From [Flexibacter] sp. ATCC 35103 (GTDB taxonomy: Bacteria; Bacteroidota; Bacteroidia; Flavobacteriales; Flavobacteriaceae): 50,550 nt of DNA. Where the stretch lies: assembly GCF_001975985.1 (NCBI RefSeq), contig NZ_MTQF01000014.1:30103-80652 (forward strand). The letters run 5' to 3'. The first letter of the stretch is position 1. Each line of letters opens with the position of its first letter. Shown in pieces: positions 1 to 7,205 of this stretch. A model generated the notes under the pieces. It searched no databases. It had not been told where the DNA came from and saw only the letters and a list, made by a program, of their open reading frames with translations. The translations under genes were made by a program, and so were the position numbers.

Positions 1-1
1 T

Positions 2-283
2 TTCAACCATTACCTGGAAGCCACCAAGAAAAGAAACAGATTTGATAAATTCAGGATGCCGCTTCATTTTATAACAGGCAGCATTGACCCGATCACAAAA
101 GGCTACAAGAGAAAACATAAAAGGTGGCATCTTTTTGCCGAAACTGTCGATATGAGCATTATAAAGGACCATGGGCATTATTTGCTTCGTGATGCCCCGG
201 AAGAATTAGCAGGCATATTGGTGAATATTACAAATAATAACAGAAAAACAGTAAATATTGAACATGAATATGAATACAAGTAA
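2..283 (+). CDS. Type II thioesterase / NRPS thioesterase domain, C-terminal part (5' cut by window edge)
   Basis: The reading frame is open from the first base of the window, so the N-terminus lies outside. The visible part has the end of an alpha/beta-hydrolase thioesterase: a beta strand ending in ITGSIDP (the Asp position of the catalytic triad in this family), a conserved Trp (KRWHLF), and GHYLL, whose His is the likely catalytic His. The spacing matches the GrsT/surfactin-type thioesterases that remove misprimed groups from carrier proteins, or a TE domain ending a synthetase. The nucleophile Ser region is not in view. The SbnB-like gene that follows on the same strand supports a nonribosomal-peptide or siderophore locus continuing to the left. 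Family assignment is from motifs; it could also be a stand-alone hydrolase. Confidence 0.7.
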   Translation, partial: FNHYLEATKKRNRFDKFRMPLHFITGSIDPITKGYKRKHKRWHLFAETVDMSIIKDHGHYLLRDAPEELAGILVNITNNNRKTVNIEHEYEYK

Positions 284-328
284 GTTCAACAATCTAAAGA
301 TAGAAAAGACATTTTAGAGTAATAAGGT

Positions 329-495
329 GTGAAAGCAGAAACAGAAGTAAAGTATAAATTAATAAAGAAAAAAATGATAAAAAAACTGGTTCTTCGGAAT
401 GGAAAGATTTGGTGTTACGCAGATTATTTCTGCCTCTTGAAGTACATGTAACTGAAGATCCTGTTGTGATTAGGATTACGGCAGCAAAAAAGTAA
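329..495 (+). pseudogene. Possible small gene broken by a 1-nt shift at a poly-A run
   Basis: This is the only protein-like signal in the 316-nt stretch between the thioesterase and the SbnB-like gene. A frame opening at GTG 329 reads VKAETEVKYKLIKKK. After the seven-A run near 368-374 the frame one base over continues NDKKTGSSEWKDLVLRRLF and ends ITAAKK with TAA at 493-495. One extra A would join them into about 55 residues. I do not recognise the peptide. It could be a chance frame, a decayed gene, or a gene with one missing base in the assembly. The opposite-strand frame in the same place is low-complexity and not convincing. Confidence 0.2.
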
Positions 496-599
496 AAAGT
501 AACGAAAGTAAACTTTACGATAATAAAATAAAAATTCGAAAAGAATTTTATAATAATAACAGAAATAGAAAACCAATAATAAACCAATAAAAAATAATT

Positions 600-1538
600 A
601 TGATTTTTTTAGACAAAGCAGATGTTTTAAGAATTCCTAGACAATGGAATGAACTTCTTGATACAATAGAGGAAACAGTTCATATTTTATCAAACAATGA
701 TTTTTCGCAACCTATAAAACCTTATTTACGATTTGGTGATCCGGCTAATAGAATTATTGCTATGCCTGCTTTTGTTGGTGGTGATATTGATATGGCAGGA
801 ATAAAATGGATTGCGAGCTTTCCAAAAAACATTAACAAGGGAATTGCAAGAGCAAATTCAGTAACTATTTTAAATAATTCTAATACAGGAGAACCGGTTT
901 GTATCATTAATTCTACTTTAATCAGCGAAGTCAGAACGGCAGCCGTGAGCGGTACTATGATTAGGAAGTTTCTGGAAGTAAGTAAAGGTGGGAAGCTTAA
1001 AATTGGAATTGTTGGTTTTGGTCCGATAGGACAACGTCACTTAGAAATGATTGATGCATTATTCTCAGATCAGATTGAAACCGTGTTTTTGTATGATATC
1101 AATAAAGTCGATGAGGAAAAAATTCCGGCTTCGATTGCTTCAAAAGTTATTATTGCAAATTCCTGGCAAGATACCTTCGAAACGGCTGATATTTTTATAA
1201 CAGCAACAGTTTCCAGTGACAGATATATTGATTTGGTGCCTAAAAAAGGAAGTCTTCATTTAAATATTTCTCTTAGAGATTATCAACCCGAAGTAATCAA
1301 TCATATCAATTATATGGTTGTCGATAATTGGGAAGAAATCTGCCGTGAAAATACTGATATCGAAATAATGCATAAAAAATACAATTTAAACAAAGAGAAT
1401 ACACTGAATTTAATCGATGTTTTTACGCAAAACGCGCTTTCTAAATTCAAAGAAGATGAAGTAATTATGTTTAATCCTATGGGGATGGCAATTTTTGATA
1501 TTTCCATCGCCAAATATTTTTATAAAAAAGCAATTTAG
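600..1538 (+). CDS. sbnB: SbnB-like N-[(2S)-2-amino-2-carboxyethyl]-L-glutamate dehydrogenase (ornithine cyclodeaminase superfamily)
   Basis: The 312-residue protein is the right length for the ornithine cyclodeaminase/mu-crystallin superfamily. It has the N-terminal segment with PYLRFGDPANRIIAMPAFVG and the central Rossmann dinucleotide-binding motif GIVGFGPIGQRH near residue 140. This residue pattern resembles the SbnB branch rather than true cyclodeaminases. In staphyloferrin B synthesis SbnB oxidises the ACEGA intermediate to 2-oxoglutarate and L-2,3-diaminopropionate, the latter a building block for nonribosomal peptides and siderophores. The thioesterase before it and an outer-membrane receptor starting 10 nt after it fit a peptide-siderophore locus. 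The SbnA partner is not in the window. The ATG is preceded by an A-rich tract as is usual in flavobacteria. Confidence 0.75.
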   Translation: MIFLDKADVLRIPRQWNELLDTIEETVHILSNNDFSQPIKPYLRFGDPANRIIAMPAFVGGDIDMAGIKWIASFPKNINKGIARANSVTILNNSNTGEPVCIINSTLISEVRTAAVSGTMIRKFLEVSKGGKLKIGIVGFGPIGQRHLEMIDALFSDQIETVFLYDINKVDEEKIPASIASKVIIANSWQDTFETADIFITATVSSDRYIDLVPKKGSLHLNISLRDYQPEVINHINYMVVDNWEEICRENTDIEIMHKKYNLNKENTLNLIDVFTQNALSKFKEDEVIMFNPMGMAIFDISIAKYFYKKAI

Positions 1539-1548
1539 GCTTACTACT

Positions 1549-3951
1549 ATGAAAGATATATTTATAGAAACATCGAAGATTAAAAAGTCTTTTTTTATTT
1601 TGTTTTTCGTGCCTTTTCTGAGTTTTTCCCAATATACCATTAAAGGAAAAGTATCAGACAGCAATCAGGTAATTCCTTTTGCCAATGTTGTTTTGACAAG
1701 CACGGATAACAAATTAGTAACTAGTACAGTAAGCAATAGTGATGGAAGTTTTTTAATTAAAACTTCCATCACACAAGGTATTATAACAGTTACTTTTGCA
1801 GGTTTTGAAGAGTGGAAAAAAGAAATTGTCCTGCAAGGTGATACGGATTTAGGTGTAATTGTTCTTAGTGAAGAGAAGATAGCGCTTGATAATGTAACAG
1901 TGAAATCAGAAAAAAAATTAATTGAAAGAAAAGTAGACCGATTAATTTTTAATGTAGAAAACAGTATTGCTGCTACAGGCAGTGACGGACTTGAAACGCT
2001 TCGTTTGGTACCGGGAGTAAAAATTCAGAACGGAATTATTAGCCTGGTAGGAAAAAGCGAAGTATTGGTAATGGTTAACGAGAGAGTTATCAAGTTAACC
2101 GGAGAAGAACTTGCATCGTATATTAAAACGCTTTCCGGAGAGGAAATAAAAAAAATTGAGGTGATCACAAATCCTTCAGCACGATATGATGCATCAGGAA
2201 ATTCCGGGATTATTAATTTTGTAACCAAAAAACAAGCTCAGGATGCATGGAAAAATACAATAGTAGGTTCTTATGCTCAAAGGCAATTAGCAAGTGGTAA
2301 CCTTAGAAATAATTTTACGTATAAAAAAGATAAAATAAGATTTTTATTGAATCTTGATTATAATGAGGAGAACATGATTTTTAAAGAAGATATCTTTTCC
2401 GGTTTCGAAGAAGGAGAGTGGAGAACATATCAACAAACAAAACGTCATAGAAATTTGTACACAGGAAGATTTGAATTTGATTATTCAATTAGCAAAAACA
2501 CAACTATTGGTGTGCAGTATTATAATAATACAACTGATGCAAAAAAGAATATAAACGGAAACTCTTATATAATTGAAAACAGCCAAAATTATATCCTGAA
2601 AAACAATTCAAACTCACATTTTGAAGCCCCTACAAATACATTTAACACGCATTTTACTAGTGTTTTAGATACTTTAGGGCGAAAAATCGACGTTGATTTG
2701 GATTATTTTTTCTATGGCTCAGATCAAAGGCATGATTTTGATACAGACCGACTCGATGCTGATATGAATTTTATAAACAAGGATTTACTGGCAACTAATA
2801 AAACGATTTTAGATGTTGAAAATTACAGCGCAAAAGTTGATGTATTTCATCCTACAAAACTTATTGAATTAACGTATGGTGGAAAAATTGGAATTACTAA
2901 AAACAATAGTTCAACACAGTTTTTTGACAATATGAGTGGTAGTCCCGTAATTGTTCCTGAAAATACAAATCAATTTAATTACAAGGAAAACATCGAAGCT
3001 ATGTATGTCGAAGGTCTGAAAAAAATTGGTAAAAAGATTGAATTACAAGTAGGACTGCGTTTAGAAAACACACATATTGATACGCAATCAGTAAATCCGT
3101 TTACAGAAATCAACAGAGATTATTTGAATTTTTTCCCCTCGTTTTATTTATCTTACGAAAAAAATGACAACAATACGTTTTCTTTTAATTACGGAAAAAG
3201 AATCAAAAGACCGGGATTTCTTGTCCTTACGCCATTTCGTTTTTATACCAATTCGTTTATGTATTCAATAGGAAATCCATTTCTGGCACCTTCTATAAAC
3301 CATAATTTAGAGTTTTCGCATACTTATAAAAACGATTTTGTAACCAATGTTTTTTATTCATACCAGTCAAACGGATTTGATTTTATGTTGAATGGAAATG
3401 AAGAAACAAATGAAACGGTTTTAAAGATGGATAACTTTTTTAATCAATCTACTTATGGAATTAGCCAATCCTATACGACAAAAATATTTCCGTGGTGGGA
3501 AACATCCAATAATGTTGATTACTATTATGTTTCATCAGAAGCTAAAAAAAATATTACTACAATTAACAATGTTGATCAGTTTAGTTTTAACGTAAGAACC
3601 GATAATACTTTTATATTAAATAAATCAAAAAGTTTAAAAGGTCAGGTAGGTTTTTGGTATAACTCTCCATTTGCAGAAAGTTTGTATAAAGTTTCAGGAT
3701 CAAGCAGTCTTGATTTAATAATGAAATATTCAGTACTTGAAAACAATCTAAATTTCACAGCTGGTTTTTATGATGTTTTTAATAATTCGGCAAGTTACAG
3801 AGTAGCCAATATAAACAATATCAGGCAAGAACAAAATTACTACGGATATACAAGATATTTTAAATTTTCATTATCTTATAGTTTCGGAAATAATAAAATG
3901 GGGTCTAAAGAAAGAAAATTTGGTAATGACCAGGAAATAAAAAGATTATAA
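1549..3951 (+). CDS. Outer-membrane beta-barrel receptor with carboxypeptidase-like regulatory domain (TonB-dependent type)
   Basis: This roughly 800-residue protein starts MKDIF and has an export signal (FFILFFVPFLSFSQ). Next come a carboxypeptidase-D-like regulatory domain (YTIKGKVSDSNQ to about residue 105), a plug-like segment (LRLVPGVKIQ, VITNPSARYDASGNSG) and a C-terminal barrel of alternating aromatic strands ending FKFSLSYSFGNN. This architecture is typical of the Bacteroidota OMP_b-brl_3 barrel family. An upstream ATG at 1495 would place the start inside sbnB, so 1549, which puts the signal peptide near the N-terminus, is preferred. The gap to sbnB is 10 nt, indicating co-transcription. 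Inferred role: uptake of the metallophore or peptide made by the neighbouring locus. The substrate cannot be read from sequence. Confidence 0.8.
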   Translation: MKDIFIETSKIKKSFFILFFVPFLSFSQYTIKGKVSDSNQVIPFANVVLTSTDNKLVTSTVSNSDGSFLIKTSITQGIITVTFAGFEEWKKEIVLQGDTDLGVIVLSEEKIALDNVTVKSEKKLIERKVDRLIFNVENSIAATGSDGLETLRLVPGVKIQNGIISLVGKSEVLVMVNERVIKLTGEELASYIKTLSGEEIKKIEVITNPSARYDASGNSGIINFVTKKQAQDAWKNTIVGSYAQRQLASGNLRNNFTYKKDKIRFLLNLDYNEENMIFKEDIFSGFEEGEWRTYQQTKRHRNLYTGRFEFDYSISKNTTIGVQYYNNTTDAKKNINGNSYIIENSQNYILKNNSNSHFEAPTNTFNTHFTSVLDTLGRKIDVDLDYFFYGSDQRHDFDTDRLDADMNFINKDLLATNKTILDVENYSAKVDVFHPTKLIELTYGGKIGITKNNSSTQFFDNMSGSPVIVPENTNQFNYKENIEAMYVEGLKKIGKKIELQVGLRLENTHIDTQSVNPFTEINRDYLNFFPSFYLSYEKNDNNTFSFNYGKRIKRPGFLVLTPFRFYTNSFMYSIGNPFLAPSINHNLEFSHTYKNDFVTNVFYSYQSNGFDFMLNGNEETNETVLKMDNFFNQSTYGISQSYTTKIFPWWETSNNVDYYYVSSEAKKNITTINNVDQFSFNVRTDNTFILNKSKSLKGQVGFWYNSPFAESLYKVSGSSSLDLIMKYSVLENNLNFTAGFYDVFNNSASYRVANINNIRQEQNYYGYTRYFKFSLSYSFGNNKMGSKERKFGNDQEIKRL

Positions 3952-3957
3952 TTTATT

Positions 3958-4015
3958 AATTGCATATTACCATAAATTATGAAAAGCAAATTATGATTTA
4001 TGGTAATATGTAATT
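3958..4015 (+). terminator. 20-bp inverted repeat behind the receptor gene
   Basis: Arms 3958-3977 and 3996-4015 are complementary over 20 positions with a single G/T mismatch that would be a G.U pair in RNA; the 18-nt loop is AT-rich. The hairpin starts six bases after the receptor stop codon. No clean U-tract follows, so it may terminate weakly or stabilise the 3' end. Confidence 0.5.
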
Positions 4016-4020
4016 TATTA

Positions 4021-4350
4021 AGATAACACCAGATTTTTGGATTAAAAAATCGATGAATTTTACATTCTAACGCACTTGTTTTTATCGCTTGTTACTGAAT
4101 TTCAAATTTTGAGAAAACGATATATCATGTGTAATAATATTGAGATTATTAATCTTTTGAATTCTAAAATTTATTTGAAAGAATATAATTATTAAAAAAG
4201 TGTAATAAACAATACTTTAGAAAAACCGTAGAATGAAAAGGTAATTACCATCTAGTGTATTTTCCAAAATATTTCAACAAACATTGGTCCAGATTCATTG
4301 GCTTCTTTAAAAAATGTAACTCATAGAGCAGTCAGGGATATTTTACAGAT
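4021..4350. other. Intergenic, no gene seen
   Basis: This is AT-rich sequence between two converging units (receptor on plus, glycosyltransferase fusion on minus). I see no convincing reading frame, tRNA or repeat. Confidence 0.5.
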
Positions 4351-6552
4351 TTATTGTATTATTTTATAATCTTTGATTGAATCTAAAATATTCTGGACTA
4401 ATTTATTATTTTCTAATTTTTTCCAGCGTTCATGTCTTATTTGTTTTGGACTTGTATTTTTAGTATGAATTTGGCCTAAATATGATGTAATGGCATCATT
4501 TGCAAGTATGTTTTTTACATTCTCATTCCATACAAAAGCATTGTCTTCTCCACAATTGCTTGCAGGAAAAGGATTAGCCTGCCAAAATTGTTTCGTATAA
4601 CATAAAGTAGCCCCATATACCCAGGGTTTATCTTTTTCAGGATATGTGTATTGCCAAAAACTATCTTCATCTTTTTTATGAAAAACAGGAGCGGCAAGTC
4701 CGGTAATGTCTAATTTTTTTTCTATCAAAAATGTTATTTGTTTTTGCAGCCAATCCGGAGCATAATAATCGTCGTCATCCAGATGAACAATAATTTCGCC
4801 TTTTGCTATTTTGCAAGCCATATTGCGTTTGCTTCCCAAATTGAGTTTTTCATTTAAATAAATATACTTGATTAGATTTGACTCCGGTACTAAATTATCA
4901 ATTGACATCTGGCTGTCGTCTATAATAATCAACTCTTTGTTTTGATAATCCTGATGCAAAAACTGATTAATGGCATTCGTTATAAACTCAGATCTATTAT
5001 AAGTGGGCATGATACACGAAACCATTGGTTCTTTTTTATCTATGATCTCTTCGTTATTTGCCGCAATTTTAATACTTGATTCTGATGTTTGTTTAGATTG
5101 TGTTTCTATTTTTTTTAATGCAACCAAACTATCTCTTTTACCTAAAATTTGATAATTTGAACTATAAAGTAATTCGTTTACAAAATGAGTTACCCCGGGA
5201 AATGCTGTGTCATAATCATGAAACAATAAAATACTATCCGGTTTTAAATGCTTTTCATAATTATAAAAATCCCTCGCAACATTGGCATAATCGTGTAAAC
5301 CATCTACTAAAAGCACATCAATTTCTTCTTTAAAATCAATTAAGGAAGGTATATTTTTTATAATAGTAACGTCATCAATTGTTTCGGTTTGCTGCAGGGT
5401 ATGCTCAAATTTTTCAAGACTAGGCGCATAAAAATCGATTCGGGTATCTTCTGCACCCAATCTACCGCTAAAATCATCTATGGCAAATACTTTCGTTTTA
5501 TTGTTGATTTCTTTTGCAGCAAGCGCCATTACCACAGTCGCTTTGCCGCAATAACTTCCTATTTCTACTAATACAGGAGCTTTTTTTGTTTGAGCTTTTG
5601 TATAACAAATAGTGGCTAATAACTCTATTTCATCTTCATACAGCCATCCTTCGATAGTATTTACTCTTTTTTTAATTTTATTAATTAAAGATTCTAAATG
5701 AATTGAAGATACGGAAAAGGAATCCTTAATATAATCGTTAAAAGCATTTCGAACATAAATTCGATTTGTATTATTAATTTTTCGCTCGATGGGATGAATC
5801 CAAAAAGCATTTTCGTTTTCAATAGCCTGCTTAATATCATGGGTTGTGTAAGAGGCACGATATTTTACAAAATCATAAACACAAGGATTTTCGACTATAG
5901 TGTAACCCAATGCAATGGTTAATGTAGGCAACAGAATTTCTTCGCTTGCCCATATTTTCGTTTTTTCTAAAATGAATTGCAGCTCTAAATTGGTTCTAAA
6001 TAGCCGAACCAAATCGACAGCCGCAGCATAAGTAAAAGCAGTTGAGGGCCAAAATGTCCAATGCAAAAAAGCTTCTTTACCATTTGGGAGTTTTTCTAAT
6101 AATGGTATCCATAAATCTTTTTCGGCATAAGCTGTAATTGCAGGATCTATTTTAGTATCTGCATCAATACGCGTGGCAACTTGCCCCAACATACCAAGAT
6201 TTGGGTTATTATGAAAAGTATCTGCTACATAGGCTGAATAATTTTTTCCAGATAACAATTGGTCTGAATCTACAACAGTTATTAAATCAAAATCCAGATT
6301 GATAATGGCATATTCCATACAATCAATGGCGAAATCATGAAGCCAGCCCCATTTTAAAGTTTTTGGGTTTGGATAAATGATTGCATTATATTGCTTAAAA
6401 GGGAAATTATCAAATAGCGCTGTATTGGTTCCTCCATTATAGAGGATGATTCGGGAAGCCGGATCTAAATAGTGTAGGTTACGTACCAAATCGATAATAC
6501 AATCTTGATTTTCATGCACCAAACACATGTATACGTTTTTTATAGGCTTCAT
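4351..6552 (-). CDS. Three-part fusion: glycosyltransferase-like / SAM methyltransferase / family 2 glycosyltransferase
   Basis: The protein has 733 residues and three recognisable parts. Residues about 1-260 resemble a nucleotide-sugar transferase: NVYMCLVHENQDC, later LITVVDSDQLLSG with a DxD-like motif. About 300-490 is a class I methyltransferase: VEIGSYCGKATVVM for SAM binding, KVFAIDDFSG, and IDVLLVDGLHDYANVARDF followed by LLFHDYD, as in the Methyltransf_24 group. From about 505 to the end is a GT2 domain: SCIMPTYNRSEFI, ELIIIDDSQ, LGSKRNMACKIAKGEIIVHL then DDDDYYAPDW. Inferred role: making or modifying a glycan, perhaps on products of the neighbouring genes. It lies last in the minus-strand cluster, 32 nt after the collar-domain gene. 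No membrane segment or signal peptide is seen, so it is cytoplasmic. Confidence 0.75.
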   Translation of the reverse strand: MKPIKNVYMCLVHENQDCIIDLVRNLHYLDPASRIILYNGGTNTALFDNFPFKQYNAIIYPNPKTLKWGWLHDFAIDCMEYAIINLDFDLITVVDSDQLLSGKNYSAYVADTFHNNPNLGMLGQVATRIDADTKIDPAITAYAEKDLWIPLLEKLPNGKEAFLHWTFWPSTAFTYAAAVDLVRLFRTNLELQFILEKTKIWASEEILLPTLTIALGYTIVENPCVYDFVKYRASYTTHDIKQAIENENAFWIHPIERKINNTNRIYVRNAFNDYIKDSFSVSSIHLESLINKIKKRVNTIEGWLYEDEIELLATICYTKAQTKKAPVLVEIGSYCGKATVVMALAAKEINNKTKVFAIDDFSGRLGAEDTRIDFYAPSLEKFEHTLQQTETIDDVTIIKNIPSLIDFKEEIDVLLVDGLHDYANVARDFYNYEKHLKPDSILLFHDYDTAFPGVTHFVNELLYSSNYQILGKRDSLVALKKIETQSKQTSESSIKIAANNEEIIDKKEPMVSCIMPTYNRSEFITNAINQFLHQDYQNKELIIIDDSQMSIDNLVPESNLIKYIYLNEKLNLGSKRNMACKIAKGEIIVHLDDDDYYAPDWLQKQITFLIEKKLDITGLAAPVFHKKDEDSFWQYTYPEKDKPWVYGATLCYTKQFWQANPFPASNCGEDNAFVWNENVKNILANDAITSYLGQIHTKNTSPKQIRHERWKKLENNKLVQNILDSIKDYKIIQ

Positions 6553-6584
6553 CTGAGGGTTTGTTATTTTGATTTGGTTATTGG

Positions 6585-7205
6585 TTAAGATTCAGATTGT
6601 AGGTTTGGGCCGGTAAAACCTCCTGGTAATTTATAGGTATATTTTATCAAATAATTTACAAATACATTGGTTGGGCGGGTTTCCAACTGGCTCACTTTTA
6701 CTGTAGGCTGGGATGATTCGTTAGTAGGAGTACTTGTAGGTACATCTGGTTTTATTGCTGCAAAAGCAGCTCCGGAATTTCCTGGCCCTGCACCTGCAGG
6801 CTCATTGTAAGTATGTACATGGGTTTGTAAAGCATCTGTTTGGGTAGAACCTACGCCATTTGCCTGACCATTTGGTGCTGTTGTTCTATTTTCGGTACTG
6901 GCACTATCTTCGCCAATGCCTCTAAGAAATTGTCCTCTTAAATCAGGCAAATTAAATGTAATGCTGTTTCCTGACCCTGAAGTACCATACAAATCTCCCA
7001 GAGTGGCGTATAATTCCGGATATTCACTTGCAATAAGGGCTGATCCATCACACACCATCCACCCAAAAGCTTCGATAGGTTGTGTAGTAAACGGCTCATT
7101 TGTGTTTGAGTCTGAATTAGAATATTTTGCTATTTTTCCTGCAAAAGCAATAATAGATCCTACTGGAGCACTAACAGAAATAAGATTGAAATTAGGATTA
7201 CTCAT
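6585..7205 (-). CDS. Phage tail collar domain protein (microcystin-dependent-protein-like)
   Basis: The 206-residue protein begins with SAPVGSIIAFAGKIA. It carries the tail-collar fold signature: AFGWMVCDGSALIASEYPEL, ATLGDLYG, then NLPDLRGQFLRGIG and a C-terminal FVNYLIKYTYKLPGG. These are hallmarks of PF07484, found in phage short tail fibres and in free-standing bacterial Mdp-type proteins. No other phage structural genes are around, so it is not part of a recognisable prophage. It begins with an 8-nt overlap (ATGAGTAA) with the end of the 973-aa gene, indicating translational coupling and probably a joint product. There is a Thr/Ser/Pro-rich stretch near residue 150 (DVPTSTPTNESSQP). Role inferred as an adhesive or trimeric tip. 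Confidence 0.8.
   Translation of the reverse strand: MSNPNFNLISVSAPVGSIIAFAGKIAKYSNSDSNTNEPFTTQPIEAFGWMVCDGSALIASEYPELYATLGDLYGTSGSGNSITFNLPDLRGQFLRGIGEDSASTENRTTAPNGQANGVGSTQTDALQTHVHTYNEPAGAGPGNSGAAFAAIKPDVPTSTPTNESSQPTVKVSQLETRPTNVFVNYLIKYTYKLPGGFTGPNLQSES

Noticed and set aside
294..587. 97-codon hydrophobic frame on the minus strand
   Set aside because: Low-complexity F/I/L/S-rich translation of AT-rich DNA, without neighbours on that strand.
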